Of a stretch of 39,872 nt of DNA, positions 7,976 to 17,420 are shown one piece after another. Each line of letters starts with the position of its first letter. The first letter of the stretch is position 1. The notes beneath the pieces are model-generated. The model did not search any database. It saw only the letters and a program-made list of their open reading frames with translations, and was not told where the DNA came from. The position numbers and the translations under genes are program-made. The stretch is from Puniceicoccaceae bacterium (GTDB lineage: Bacteria > Verrucomicrobiota > Verrucomicrobiia > Opitutales > Coraliomargaritaceae). The stretch spans positions 1-39,872 of the forward strand of contig QOOZ01000015.1 in the NCBI GenBank assembly GCA_003331195.1. Reading direction: 5' to 3'.

Positions 7976-8008
7976 AAGTCGCTAAGTGTTTCACTTAGCG
8001 ACTTTTTT
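7976..8008 (+). terminator. Strong intrinsic terminator of the YRG-repeat gene
   Basis: A 13-bp perfect stem (AAGTCGCTAAGTG with CACTTAGCGACTT) and a TTT loop are followed by a T run to 8008. It lies 20 bp after the YRG gene stop. Confidence 0.92.
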
Positions 8009-8188
8009 GTATTCTAAATTAAACAATTAGTTATAATTAAGGATGGTTCAGTAGTAGAAAGTCATAGCAATAGAGCTATTTTTTCATGACAGACAAGCGC
8101 CCAAATATTTTCTCTCAGAGACATAAGCTTGAAGCTTCCTCTTAACACAGAAGACAAAATTACAAATAAGCCTATTTTTAGCAGGACG

Positions 8189-8213
8189 AATTCGACTCCT
8201 GCCACCTCCACCA
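8189..8213 (+). repeat. tmRNA 3'-end repeat, copy 4 (right end of the islet array)
   Basis: It matches copy 1 at 22 of 25 positions and keeps the complete acceptor part GCCACCTCCACCA. The T-arm stem has compensating changes (GCAGGA with TCCTGC). A weak hairpin with a short T run follows directly. This may be the original downstream flank of ssrA, which would make copy 4 the oldest right boundary. Confidence 0.75.
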
Positions 8214-8216
8214 TTT

Positions 8217-8241
8217 AAGGCCGAAAAATTCAGCGGTCTTT
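8217..8241 (+). terminator. Weak hairpin, possibly the former ssrA terminator
   Basis: AAGGCCG (8217-8223) pairs with CGGTCTT (8234-8240), with one G-U pair and a 10-base loop. Only a short T run follows. It lies immediately after tmRNA repeat copy 4. Confidence 0.3.
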
Positions 8242-8245
8242 GACC

Positions 8246-8719
8246 ATGGAAGAAATCTATTTAGCAGGCGGCTGCCTTTGGGGAGTCCAAGAATTCTTAC
8301 GACACTTGCCGGGTGTTTGCCAGACTGAGGCGGGTCGAGCTAACGGCACACAAGCGGACACTGAGGGAGACTATGACGGCTATGTCGAATGTGTGAAAAC
8401 ACATTTTGATCCCAATCTAGTCACAGTTGGGGAATTAATGGCTTACCTTTTTGAGATCATTGATCCCTATAGTCTGAATCAGCAGGGCAATGATGTTGGC
8501 GAGAAATACCGAACAGGGGTCTACAGCCTGAACCCCAATCATCTCAAGCAAGCATCCGACTGGATCGCGCAGCGTCCCGATTCAGCAAAGATCGTGGTCG
8601 AGGTGCGCCCACTCACCCACTACCTACGAAGCGACAAAGCACATCAGGATCGGCTGACTCGATGCCCGTACGACATCTGCCATTTGTCCAATGAACTCCT
8701 GCATAAATACAAAAAATAG
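8246..8719 (+). CDS. msrA: Peptide-methionine (S)-S-oxide reductase, divergent MsrA
   Basis: It is predicted to reduce methionine-S-sulfoxide in proteins or as the free amino acid. The MsrA active-site motif is GGCLWGVQEF, with the catalytic Cys; the usual GCFWG has Phe. The later MsrA stretches VKTHFDPNLVTVGELMAYLF, DPYSLNQQGNDVGEKYRTGVY and KAHQDRL are clear. The usual GYxGG segment is replaced by AGRANG, and GHAE by GYVE, so the substrate pocket may differ. The C terminus has CPYDIC, which could supply resolving cysteines. The ATG at 8246 is preferred to the in-frame TTG at 8240. It is the first gene right of the islet array, 32 bp from the repeat end. Confidence 0.8.
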   Translation: MEEIYLAGGCLWGVQEFLRHLPGVCQTEAGRANGTQADTEGDYDGYVECVKTHFDPNLVTVGELMAYLFEIIDPYSLNQQGNDVGEKYRTGVYSLNPNHLKQASDWIAQRPDSAKIVVEVRPLTHYLRSDKAHQDRLTRCPYDICHLSNELLHKYKK

Positions 8720-8866
8720 CTCGAGTCCATTTCAAGATGCACCCTTGAGGTCTGACTTCAATCGCAGCAGTTATTTCCTCCAATAGGGACTCGCTGTAAG
8801 GCTAGTTTTACAAAACAGATTCTCGACATAGTAAAGCATAAGCCTAGTTTCTCACATCTTTTTACT

Positions 8867-10012
8867 ATGAAACCAGCTACAAAGCCAAATCGTCCTTTCT
8901 TTTCATCCGGTCCTTGCTGCAAGCGCCCAGGCTGGTCGCTCGACTCACTCGGCGGCTCGCTCGTCGGTCGCTCGCACCGCGCGAAACCTGCTAAGGCACG
9001 TATCGAAGAAGTCATCGAAAAATCCACCTCCATCCTTGGGCTGCCCGAGGGCTACGTCTGTGGGATCGTGCCGGCCTCGGACACGGGCGCGGTCGAGATG
9101 GCGATGTGGTCGCTACTTGGCCAGCGAGGGGTTGAAATGTGCGCTTGGGAATCTTTTGGTTCTGGCTGGGTCACGGATGTGATTAAACAGCTCAAGCTAG
9201 AAAACGTAAGGAATCACGAGGCCGACTACGGCCTGCTACCTGATTTCTCAAAGGTAAACTTTGATAACGATGTGGTCTTCACTTTCAACGGTACGACCTC
9301 AGGTGTGAAACTGCCTAACCTCGACTTCATTCCAGCCGACCGCAAAGGCCTCACTATCTGCGACGCCACTTCGGCGGTCTTCGCGATGGATATCGATTTT
9401 AACAAGTGCGATGTGGTGACTTGGTCTTGGCAAAAAGTAATGGGAGGCGAAGGTGCCCACGGCATGATCGTGCTAAGCCCGCGCGCAATTGCCCGCCTTG
9501 AAAGCTACACCCCAGCTTGGCCACTGCCAAAGATCTTCCGTATGACTAAGGGAGGTAAACTAATTAAGGGCATTTTCAGTGGTGCCACCATCAACACGGT
9601 CTCCATGCTCTGCGTGGAAGATGCGGTCGACGGTCTACGCTGGGCGGAAAGTATAGGCGGCCTACCCGCGCTGATCGAGCGCTCGGATACCAATCTCAAG
9701 GCCATCGCTGATTGGGTGGCCAAGACTGATTGGATCGATTTTCTCGCGGAAAATCCCGCTACGATCTCCAACACATCGATCTGCCTTAAAATCACAGCCG
9801 ATTGGTATCAAGCACTCCCTGCCGAAGAGCAAGGCGCCAAAGCTAAAGCGCTGGTCAGTCTACTCGACCAGGAAGGTGTCGGTTACGATTTCGGCAGTTA
9901 CCGCGATGCGCCCCCAGGGCTACGTATCTGGGGTGGTGCTACGGTCGACACTACCGACATCGAGGCGCTGCTGCCATGGCTAGATTGGGCCTTTGCTGAG
10001 ATTCAAAAATAG
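8867..10012 (+). CDS. serC: Phosphoserine aminotransferase
   Basis: It catalyses the second step of serine synthesis (3-phosphohydroxypyruvate + glutamate to phosphoserine), with PLP as cofactor. The 381-residue protein opens with [18 protein letters not shown]. The PLP lysine is in [16 protein letters not shown], and the C-terminal [25 protein letters not shown] is typical. These phrases fit the branch found in alphaproteobacteria and Methanosarcina rather than the E. coli branch. The gene stands alone and ends 6 bp before the convergent smc stop. No terminator was seen between them. Confidence 0.93.
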   Translation: MKPATKPNRPFFSSGPCCKRPGWSLDSLGGSLVGRSHRAKPAKARIEEVIEKSTSILGLPEGYVCGIVPASDTGAVEMAMWSLLGQRGVEMCAWESFGSGWVTDVIKQLKLENVRNHEADYGLLPDFSKVNFDNDVVFTFNGTTSGVKLPNLDFIPADRKGLTICDATSAVFAMDIDFNKCDVVTWSWQKVMGGEGAHGMIVLSPRAIARLESYTPAWPLPKIFRMTKGGKLIKGIFSGATINTVSMLCVEDAVDGLRWAESIGGLPALIERSDTNLKAIADWVAKTDWIDFLAENPATISNTSICLKITADWYQALPAEEQGAKAKALVSLLDQEGVGYDFGSYRDAPPGLRIWGGATVDTTDIEALLPWLDWAFAEIQK

Positions 10013-10018
10013 GTCGTT

Positions 10019-13000
10019 TTACTCGGCTAGCAAACCGGAGCTTTTCCCACCTTTGTCGTCTTTATTGAAGCGCATGGAAAGTAAGGTGGAGACTCCCTTT
10101 TCTGGCATGGTCACACCGAAGACGGTATCCGCATTTGAAATTGTGCGCTTGTTGTGCGTAACGATGAGGAACTGTGACTTATTAGTGAAGCCATGTAAGG
10201 TCTCACAGAAGCGGCCGATATTCGCATCGTCGAGTGCGGCGTCGATCTCGTCGAGCACACAAAAGGGACTGGGCTTGACCATGTAGATCGCGAAGAGCAA
10301 CGCGACGGCAGCCATCGTGCGTTGACCACCCGAGAGAAGTGTCACGCTTTTAAGGCGAGTGCCTGGGGGCCGTGCAATGATCTCGATACCAGACTCCAGT
10401 GGGTCGTCGGAGTCAACGAGTTGAAGGTCAGACTCGCCGCCTCCTGAGATCTTCCCGTAGGTGAAAGCGAAGTTTTTCTTCACTTGTTCAAAGGTATCTT
10501 TAAAGAGGGTTTGCGAGGTTTCGTTGATCTCGTCGATCGTTTGAACCAGCTTGTTCTTCGAGTTCCAGAGGTCTTCGCTTTGACCTTTAAGGAAGTCGTG
10601 GCGCTCTTTCAGATCGGTGTATTCACTGATCGCGTCGAGATTGACGGGGCCCATGTTGGCGATACGGCCTTTAAGTTCACTGACTTCTTCTTCGATCGTC
10701 GACCACTTAGTGACATCCATTCCGGCGAGCTCTTCCTCTGTGGGATCGCGTCGCTCGTGTTTGGGGCGGGCGGCGAGCTTATCGGGGTCGTCCATGTCGT
10801 CGAGATTGAGGCGTTTCTCAAACTCGACGTTGCCCTCCCAAAGCTCAGTCTTCCAATCGACTTTCGAGAGGTCTGCTTGATATTCGTCTTGGGCATTACT
10901 TTGGATGAACCCGAGCTGCGAACGCTCTTCTGCAAGGCGAATCTCTAACTTAGTTAATTCTTGATCAAAGCTCCGATTCTCGCTACGGCGACCTGAGAGG
11001 CCGTCGTCAATCTCGGTGATGGTTTTGTCGATCCCCTTGAGCTGTTCGCGATCTTTAGTCAACTCATCCGTAGCGATGATTAAAGTCTTTGCGAGCTCCT
11101 CACTCTTACTCACTTCGTTTGCACCTGACTGCTTGAGCGCGACAATTTGCTCGTTGATCGTGTCGATCTCCTGGTTGCGGCGGAGGATGCGGTGCTGCAG
11201 ATTAGCAGTCTCGCGTTGAACCTCGCCGAGGGCACGATCGGCGGACTCTAGGCGCTGCTTCTTCTCGGCAAGTTCAAGTCGTACGTCGGCCAGAGCTTCG
11301 CGCTTGTGATCACGGTCTTCGCGGGCGCGATCAATCTCGGCTTCTAAATCAATACCCCCTTGGCGCTCGTCTTTGAGCCCTTTCTCTGCTGCAGCCAGTT
11401 CTTCTTTGGCAGTTTCGAGCTCGGTGATTGAGTCGCCATGCTTGGCATCAAGGCGAGCGACTTCGTCTTCTGCCTGCGTGCGGTTACGGGCGTTGTGTTC
11501 GATCTTCTGAGTCTGATTACGTTCCTCGGTTACAAGCCCAGATACTTCACTGGCAAGTTCGCTCTGGCGCTTTCGTTGCTCTTCGACATTGGCCTCTGCA
11601 GTGTTGCGACGTTCGTCAAGACCGTTCGCTTGTTCGCGAAGTGCATTGAGCGCTTTGCGCTCCGCTTCAATCTCCTTGCGCAGGCGACGAATCTCGGACT
11701 CGCGCTCGAGCACGCTCGAAGATTTCTTACCCGTGCTGCGTCCACCATGAATGAGACCACGGCAGTCAATGATCTCACCACTGCGGGTCGCAACGAGGAG
11801 GAAGTCGAAGTCTGGATTCGCTTTCCAGAATTCGATAAATTGGTCGAGACTGTCGGCGAAATAGCAAGCCGTGAGTAAACGCTCGACTGGACTCTGCAAG
11901 TCTGGGTTCCGCGTGGTAACAACGGACCGTGCGGTAACAAGACCAGGGGGTAAGTCGATAGCATCGCCCGCAGTGGCAGGCGGGAGATCAATCTGCAAGC
12001 AGGCGCGACCGAGGAAGTCGGCATCGAGCTTAGCGATGACTGAGAGTGTTTTGGTAGAATCACCAATGTAAAGCGCGTCTGCAGCCGAACCGAGTAAAGT
12101 TTCAAGCGCGGTGGTATAGATACTTTCTACGGTCAGCTCTTTCGAAATAATGGAGACGCTGCCCTTAGAAACGACCTCGTTCAGTTTGTCGCCAAGGATG
12201 GCTTTGGCGCCCTCACCGAAGCCTTCGAATTTCGCTTGAAGATCTTCGAGCACGTTGAGCTGAGCGGTCTTTCGCGCGATGCCGCGGTCTTGTTTTTGAA
12301 TTTGCTCTTGTAGATTGCGGAACAGCGTCAATATCTCTCGCGAATCGCTACGGGCTTTTTCAACAGCTCCTTCACTGGCGACTTGCTCGGCGCGGCGCTT
12401 TTCGAGTAGGCGCTTAATCTCCTCGAGCCCTTGTTCCAGAATAGCGACCTCTTCTTTCAGCTCGATCGCGCGCTCTGTGAGTGAAGCATGCTTAACTTGA
12501 TAAGTCTTTAGGTCTACTTCCAGTGTGGTGCAGCGAGAGCGGGCGCGGTTTATGCGGTTCTCGGCAGTGAGCACATCTTGACGGAGCTTTTGTAGCGCGC
12601 CCTCCATCTCGCCGAGCCTCTCCTGTGCAACGATGAGCTCATTATTACGCTCACCGAAAATACGATCAGAATCGTCAACTACGCCCAACTGCATCTGCTT
12701 ATTTTCGGATTCGTCCTTGGCGCGGCTAGCAAGCTCAGATTTTTGGGTTTCAAGGTCGACGATCTCTTTTTGGTATTCGCCGATACGCGCTAACATGTCT
12801 TTTGAGCGAATGGTCGCGAACTCAGACTGGTTATCGGCGTTCTCTCTTTCGGAGCGGAGATTATAAACACGCTGTTGAAGCTCTTCCATCTTTTGGAAAA
12901 GACCAGCACGCTCTGCTTTTTTCTCCATCAAGATCGATTCGTCTCGCTCGAGCGTGCCAGTGCGTTTCTCGACCTTCTCGCGGAGCTCAGTGGCGCGCTC

Positions 13001-13735
13001 TGCAACCTCGTTGATCGACTGGTTTAGATAAGAATAACGATAAGCGCTAAATGCGAGGTCAAGGTGCGTGAGGCGGTGCTTGATCCGCTGGTAGCGTAGC
13101 GCCTTGCTCGCCTGACGCTTAAGCGAACCAATCTGACGGGAAACTTCCTCGATCACGTCGGTCACACGGGCTAGATTGGCATCGACAAGCGCCAACTTGT
13201 TGAGCGCTTCTTTCCGCTGCACCTTGTATAAAGTGATTCCAGCGGCTTCTTCAAAGATGGTGCGTCGCTCGGAAGGGTTGGTCGATAGAATCTGGTCAAT
13301 CTGACCTTGTAGCATGAAAGAGTAGGAAACACGCCCTACCCCTGTATTAGCAAAGAGTCGTTGAATGTCTTTGAGGCGGGAGGCTTTACCGTTGATGAAG
13401 TAATCACTGCTGCCGTCTCGGGTCACGCGGCGAGTAATCGCGACTTCGTTGAACTGTGTCCCGAGCTCGACCTCGCAATCGGTAAAAGTCAGCGTGACCT
13501 CACATGTGGGCAGTGCTTTGCGCTTGTCAGTACCCTCGAAAATGACGTCTTGCATGGAGGCACCACGCAGAGCCTTGGCGCTTTGCTCTCCGAGCACCCA
13601 GCGGATCGCATCGACGATATTACTCTTACCGCAACCATTAGGACCCACCACGGCGGTCACTCCTTTGCGGAGGTCTAAACGTGTGCGGTCGGCAAAACTC
13701 TTAAAGCCACTAATGACGATCTCTTTGAGATACAT
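10019..13735 (-). CDS. smc: Chromosome segregation protein SMC
   Basis: This is the SMC ATPase that compacts and helps segregate the chromosome with ScpA and ScpB. At 1238 residues it is a normal full-length protein. The N-terminal head has FKSFADRT and Walker A GPNGCGKSN. Long heptad-rich coiled coils (about 170-500 and 670-1020) flank a hinge around 510-660 (FEGFGEGAKAILGD to DCRGLIHGGRSTGK). The C-terminal head has the ABC signature LLSGGQRTMAAVALLFAIY and Walker B FCVLDEIDAALDDANIGRF. It begins MYLKEIVISGFKSF, typical of the family. It is followed convergently by serC, and yggS lies upstream on the same strand. Confidence 0.97.
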   Translation of the reverse strand: MYLKEIVISGFKSFADRTRLDLRKGVTAVVGPNGCGKSNIVDAIRWVLGEQSAKALRGASMQDVIFEGTDKRKALPTCEVTLTFTDCEVELGTQFNEVAITRRVTRDGSSDYFINGKASRLKDIQRLFANTGVGRVSYSFMLQGQIDQILSTNPSERRTIFEEAAGITLYKVQRKEALNKLALVDANLARVTDVIEEVSRQIGSLKRQASKALRYQRIKHRLTHLDLAFSAYRYSYLNQSINEVAERATELREKVEKRTGTLERDESILMEKKAERAGLFQKMEELQQRVYNLRSERENADNQSEFATIRSKDMLARIGEYQKEIVDLETQKSELASRAKDESENKQMQLGVVDDSDRIFGERNNELIVAQERLGEMEGALQKLRQDVLTAENRINRARSRCTTLEVDLKTYQVKHASLTERAIELKEEVAILEQGLEEIKRLLEKRRAEQVASEGAVEKARSDSREILTLFRNLQEQIQKQDRGIARKTAQLNVLEDLQAKFEGFGEGAKAILGDKLNEVVSKGSVSIISKELTVESIYTTALETLLGSAADALYIGDSTKTLSVIAKLDADFLGRACLQIDLPPATAGDAIDLPPGLVTARSVVTTRNPDLQSPVERLLTACYFADSLDQFIEFWKANPDFDFLLVATRSGEIIDCRGLIHGGRSTGKKSSSVLERESEIRRLRKEIEAERKALNALREQANGLDERRNTAEANVEEQRKRQSELASEVSGLVTEERNQTQKIEHNARNRTQAEDEVARLDAKHGDSITELETAKEELAAAEKGLKDERQGGIDLEAEIDRAREDRDHKREALADVRLELAEKKQRLESADRALGEVQRETANLQHRILRRNQEIDTINEQIVALKQSGANEVSKSEELAKTLIIATDELTKDREQLKGIDKTITEIDDGLSGRRSENRSFDQELTKLEIRLAEERSQLGFIQSNAQDEYQADLSKVDWKTELWEGNVEFEKRLNLDDMDDPDKLAARPKHERRDPTEEELAGMDVTKWSTIEEEVSELKGRIANMGPVNLDAISEYTDLKERHDFLKGQSEDLWNSKNKLVQTIDEINETSQTLFKDTFEQVKKNFAFTYGKISGGGESDLQLVDSDDPLESGIEIIARPPGTRLKSVTLLSGGQRTMAAVALLFAIYMVKPSPFCVLDEIDAALDDANIGRFCETLHGFTNKSQFLIVTHNKRTISNADTVFGVTMPEKGVSTLLSMRFNKDDKGGKSSGLLAE

Positions 13736-13818
13736 ATTTTAGAAAATGGTGCAATTACTAGGGTATAAACGACACACAACAAAGTGCCTAAGAACGCCTC
13801 GCAACTCTAAAAGCCGAC

Positions 13819-14514
13819 TTAATACGAGCGCTCGCCATAGAGAGCCGTACCGACACGAATTTGAGTTGATCCAGCAGCGATGGCTAGCTCAAGATCACCC
13901 GTCATTCCCATGGATAACTCTGGCAGTGGCACCGCAAAGCGCTCCGAAAGTGTGTCTCGAAGCTCTCGCAGACTGTTAAAGGCTGCACCCGCTACCTGAG
14001 GGTCGTTGTCGAGCGGCGCAATCGTCATGAGCCCATCGACCTGCAAATTCGGCATCTTGAGAGCAGCTTCGAATACCGAAGGAAGCTCTTCTTCTGCAAA
14101 TCCATATTTGTTTGGGTCTTTACCCGTATTGCACTGGAGCAGGATGGCTAACTTTTTGCCCTGCTCACTCGCGAAACGATCTAAGCGGCGCAAAAGTTTG
14201 AGCGAATCGACTGACTGAATACGATCAAAGGTCGCTACGGCATCCTGCGCCTTGTTGCTCTGCAAATGCCCAATTAGCTCCCATCGCACCTTGTCGGTGC
14301 ATGAGCCGCGCTTATCCGAAGCCTCTTGCACGCGGTTCTCACCCACTGCCTTTAATCCACTGCGCACAGCATAGTCGATCGCCTCTACGGGATGATTCTT
14401 CGTGACTGGCAGCAAGGAAACGGTGCTTTCCGGCCGGCCGCTCACCTTACACGCTCGCGCCACTCGTGCTCGAACCACCGATAAGTTTTCTTTAAATTCA
14501 GGATAGTTAATCAT
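13819..14514 (-). CDS. yggS: PLP homeostasis protein YggS/PROSC family
   Basis: This 231-residue single-domain PLP-binding protein has the alanine-racemase-like barrel. Members bind PLP and buffer its free level, but no catalytic activity is established. The PLP lysine is in SLLPVTKNHPVEAI. Other family marks are VGENRVQEASDK, WELIGHLQSNK, VDGLMTIAPL, LSMGMTGDLELAIAAGST and IRVGTALYGER. It lies upstream of smc on the same strand with an 83-bp gap, so the two may or may not be co-transcribed. Confidence 0.93.
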   Translation of the reverse strand: MINYPEFKENLSVVRARVARACKVSGRPESTVSLLPVTKNHPVEAIDYAVRSGLKAVGENRVQEASDKRGSCTDKVRWELIGHLQSNKAQDAVATFDRIQSVDSLKLLRRLDRFASEQGKKLAILLQCNTGKDPNKYGFAEEELPSVFEAALKMPNLQVDGLMTIAPLDNDPQVAGAAFNSLRELRDTLSERFAVPLPELSMGMTGDLELAIAAGSTQIRVGTALYGERSY

Positions 14515-14608
14515 TAGAAGCTCAGAAATAACTCTAAGAGAGAACCTAGCATTAGTTTTGCTTAAATTGACCTTGAGAATTCATTAAATATATTTATACA
14601 ACATAAAC

Positions 14609-15538
14609 ATGCACGTAGAAAATTTTAAAATATTCTCTGACTTAGTTGAAAGCGAGAGCTTCTCACGCGCAGCCAAACTTAATGGCATTACACAATCTGC
14701 GGTAAGCCAACAATTGCGAGCGATGGAGAAGCATTTCAGCATCTTAATTGTAGATCGCAGCCAAAAGCAATTTCGACTCACAAGAGAAGGGCAAAAACTC
14801 TACGAATCTGCGAAAGAAATTCTCCACCTCTATGAAAAGCTAAATAGTGAGCTTCAAGAGATGAAAAAGGTGATTAGTGGCACGATTCATATCTCAACTG
14901 TTTATAGCATTGGTCTCCATGAGTTGCCGCCCTACGTGAAAGCCTTTTTGTCGAAATACCCAGAAGTTAACATTCGTGTTGAGTATCGTCGTGCTAACAA
15001 CGTCTACGAAGACATTTTGACCAATTCGATAGATCTCGGTCTCATCGCATACCCACAAAATCACAAGCAATTGGAAGTGCTCCCTTTCCACGACGATATA
15101 CTCATACTAGTAGTCAGCCCCGAGCATCCATTGGCGGGGAAGAGCAACATCACATTGCAAGAAATCGCCGATCAAAAGTTTATAGGTTTTGAGCCTGACA
15201 TTCCGACACGTAAGGCGACTGACCAGATTTTCAAAGACGTAGGCATCGAGATGCATCCAGTTATGGAATTTGACAACGTCGAAACAGTGAAACGCGCTGT
15301 CGAGATCAACGCAGGTATCGCTATTCTTCCGCAAACCACCGTGACGCGCGAAGAAGCACAGGGACTACTCAAGGTGATCAAATTCAAGGACAAGATTTAC
15401 AAACGGCCACTTGCGCTCATTCATCGCAAAGGTCGTGCCCTCACACCTGCAATGAAAAAGCTGATTGACCTGCTGACTTCGAAAGACCTCAACCGCCTTG
15501 AAAACGACGTGGGAGGCAATCAAGGGTCGATAGCGTAA
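14609..15538 (+). CDS. LysR-family transcriptional regulator
   Basis: This is a 309-residue LysR-type regulator. The N-terminal winged helix-turn-helix (about 1-65) includes ESFSRAAKLNGITQSAVSQQLRAMEKHF. A linker helix and a periplasmic-binding-like effector domain (about 90-295) follow. The effector domain has ISTVYSIGLHELPPYVKAFLSKYP and VKRAVEINAGIAILPQTTV, which place it near CysB/CbbR-like members. The effector and target are not readable. It is divergent from yggS with a 94-bp gap, where TTGACC (14567) and TATTTA (14591) are a possible but poor promoter. No obvious target gene is adjacent on its own strand; it converges on mlaA. Confidence 0.9.
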   Translation: MHVENFKIFSDLVESESFSRAAKLNGITQSAVSQQLRAMEKHFSILIVDRSQKQFRLTREGQKLYESAKEILHLYEKLNSELQEMKKVISGTIHISTVYSIGLHELPPYVKAFLSKYPEVNIRVEYRRANNVYEDILTNSIDLGLIAYPQNHKQLEVLPFHDDILILVVSPEHPLAGKSNITLQEIADQKFIGFEPDIPTRKATDQIFKDVGIEMHPVMEFDNVETVKRAVEINAGIAILPQTTVTREEAQGLLKVIKFKDKIYKRPLALIHRKGRALTPAMKKLIDLLTSKDLNRLENDVGGNQGSIA

Positions 15539-15586
15539 AAAATAGCAGGTTTAACCATGCTTACGGTCACCCAAAGCTGGAGCTAG

Positions 15587-16348
15587 CTACTCTGACACTG
15601 CACCACGACGATACTGTGTGTAGCCATTTTTTAACGAGCTATACGGATCAATTGAGCTACCCTTGAGTTGCTTGTAACGCTCAATGATCTGGGGACTACG
15701 TGAGATGTAATCAGCACTAAACGTAGCGAATTGCCATTCCCACTCCCAATCGTCGATCATACTAAAAGGCTCTTTGATCGGATTAATCGCTCGGTCGCCG
15801 AAAAGACCAGCTAGGTCTCGTAGATTAGATGGCCCAAAGAAAGGCAACACTAGGTAAGGTCCTTCGCCAATTCCCCACGCACCAAAAACTTGACCGACAT
15901 CTTCAGACTCGATGGGAGCAAGGCTCTCGTAATCATCCGCAGGTGTCAGAATGCCCACAATACCGACAGTACTATTGATCGCGAAGCGGCCAGTCTCGAT
16001 CCAAGCCCCTTTAAAGCGGCCTTGCAGGAGGTTCGACGCAAGCCTAACCGGGTAACGAAGGTTGTTAAAGAAATTGCTAGCGCCCTCTTCCACTGTATCT
16101 GGTGTGATCGCCGTGTAAGTATCCACCAATGGCTGAAGAGTATTGGAAAAAACGTAATCGTTATACTTGAAGATGAAGCGATTCACACTTTCAAAAGGGT
16201 CATAGACGCCCGCACTCTCATCGAATTCTTCGTAGAAGAATGCTTCGTCCTCTGTTAGCTTACCGTCTTGGGCGGTGAGATTCGTTACGCTGAGCAGCCC
16301 AATGAGGCAAGCCCAAGCAAGTGGTCTCTTAAATTTTTGTGTCTTCAT
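15587..16348 (-). CDS. mlaA: MlaA/VacJ outer-membrane lipid-transport protein (no lipobox seen)
   Basis: MlaA removes phospholipids from the outer leaflet of the outer membrane and passes them to MlaC. The family core is clear: YDPFESVNRFIFKYNDYVF, FFNNLRYPVRLASNLLQG, GRFAINSTVGIVGILTPA, EDVGQVFGAWGIGEGPYLVLPFFGPSNLRD. The ATG at 16348 (MKTQKFKRPLAW) gives 253 residues and a normal signal sequence, overlapping the mlaC end by 20 bp; the frame is open to 16387. Most MlaA proteins are lipoproteins. Here the signal ends SVTNLTAQDG without a lipobox cysteine, so this one may be held only by its membrane-embedded helices. It is the last gene of the mlaEFDCA operon. Confidence 0.93.
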   Translation of the reverse strand: MKTQKFKRPLAWACLIGLLSVTNLTAQDGKLTEDEAFFYEEFDESAGVYDPFESVNRFIFKYNDYVFSNTLQPLVDTYTAITPDTVEEGASNFFNNLRYPVRLASNLLQGRFKGAWIETGRFAINSTVGIVGILTPADDYESLAPIESEDVGQVFGAWGIGEGPYLVLPFFGPSNLRDLAGLFGDRAINPIKEPFSMIDDWEWEWQFATFSADYISRSPQIIERYKQLKGSSIDPYSSLKNGYTQYRRGAVSE

Positions 16349-16946
16349 TGATTTCATCTTTAGCGAGTAAATCTTTAAGTCGAGCAATCAAGTCGGCACC
16401 ACTCCCCTTACGAAAATGATCGTCAATTTGTCCGCGATAGTTAGAACTCATGCTGACATTTTCCGCAACAATGTCGTAAATTTGCCAGCCAGAATCCATC
16501 TGTCTTAAGCGATACAGGATGTAATAGGTCTTCATGTCTAAGACCATTGTGGATTCAATCTCAATGCGAGCCTTACCAATCTCAGTAAGCTCACCGAACG
16601 TTACCGATGGGCGATCTTTACCTTCTAGGCCTGTCACATATGCCTTAAGCACCAATTGTTTGACCAGTTCCAATACTTCAAGCTGCTCTTGCTCGTTCAT
16701 GCGTCGCCAATTTTTGCCGATGGCATAGCGGATCATCACATCCAAATCGTAGCTGGATTCGATCTTCTCACGCACTTGAGCCTGTTTTTCATTGGCGGAG
16801 AGGCTCGCATGGGTCTGTGAATAGATCACATCCAAGGTCGCATCGATCATTCCCTGAAGCTTTTCTTTTTGCAGCTCCTGAGCCGAGACAGAAACCACCA
16901 AAAGTAGCCCTAAGACCAAGTATGCCTTATAAGAGAGAAATTTCAT
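16329..16946 (-). CDS. mlaC: MlaC periplasmic phospholipid-binding protein
   Basis: This shuttle carries phospholipid between MlaA and the inner-membrane MlaFED complex. The 205-residue protein begins with a signal peptide (AYLVLGLLLVVSVSAQ). The mature part matches the Ttg2D/MlaC fold: IESSYDLDVMIRYAIGKNWRRM, EQEQLEVLELVKQLVLKAYV, MDSGWQIYDIVAENVSMSSN and a C-terminal helix. It lies 15 bp after mlaD, and its 3' end overlaps mlaA, which fits translational coupling. Confidence 0.9.
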   Translation of the reverse strand: MKFLSYKAYLVLGLLLVVSVSAQELQKEKLQGMIDATLDVIYSQTHASLSANEKQAQVREKIESSYDLDVMIRYAIGKNWRRMNEQEQLEVLELVKQLVLKAYVTGLEGKDRPSVTFGELTEIGKARIEIESTMVLDMKTYYILYRLRQMDSGWQIYDIVAENVSMSSNYRGQIDDHFRKGSGADLIARLKDLLAKDEINEDTKI

Positions 16947-16961
16947 AGCAATTAGATAGAC

Positions 16962-17417
16962 TTATTCTGCCTTCTCGTCAATTCCTCCGAGTGCGAATCG
17001 GCTAATCAAACTCTCTATATCGAGAGCGGACTCGGTATCCACAATCTCATAGCCTGGCTCCATCGGAAAGCCACCACCAGGTGATAAATCAATAAATCGA
17101 TCGCCGATCAACCCGGCGGTCTTAACAGAGGCGATCGTGTCTTCGTCCAATTCGAGGCTATTCGGTAGCTCCAGCGTGACGATGGCGTCGAAGAACTCGT
17201 CCAATACCACATCTTTCACTGTGCCAACACGCACACCGGCGATCTCCACTCGGCTACCGGGATTCACCCCACTCGCGCTGCTGAAGCGTGCGGTCACTGT
17301 ATAGCTATCGCTTCCAAAAAACCGTGCACTACCCACCTGGATGGCGAGATAGAGCACTGCGGCCAGACCAAAGAGGACAAAAGAGCCCACGAGAAATTCA
17401 ATGCTTCGATTCTTCAT
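16962..17417 (-). CDS. mlaD: MlaD, MCE-domain lipid-transport subunit
   Basis: This substrate-binding subunit of the inner-membrane phospholipid ABC complex is anchored by one N-terminal helix (about 10-25, LVGSFVLFGLAAVLYLAIQV). It forms a hexameric periplasmic pore through its MCE domain (about 38-115), seen in TARFSSASGVNPGSRVEIAGV and VGTVKDVVL. At 151 residues it is the short, single-MCE type. It follows mlaF with a 3-bp gap. Confidence 0.92.
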   Translation of the reverse strand: MKNRSIEFLVGSFVLFGLAAVLYLAIQVGSARFFGSDSYTVTARFSSASGVNPGSRVEIAGVRVGTVKDVVLDEFFDAIVTLELPNSLELDEDTIASVKTAGLIGDRFIDLSPGGGFPMEPGYEIVDTESALDIESLISRFALGGIDEKAE

Positions 17418-17420
17418 AAC

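Noticed and set aside
10484..13742. Many plus-strand frames of 60-150 codons opposite smc
   Set aside because: They lie fully antisense to a well-conserved gene and arise from its codon bias; none has a recognisable domain.
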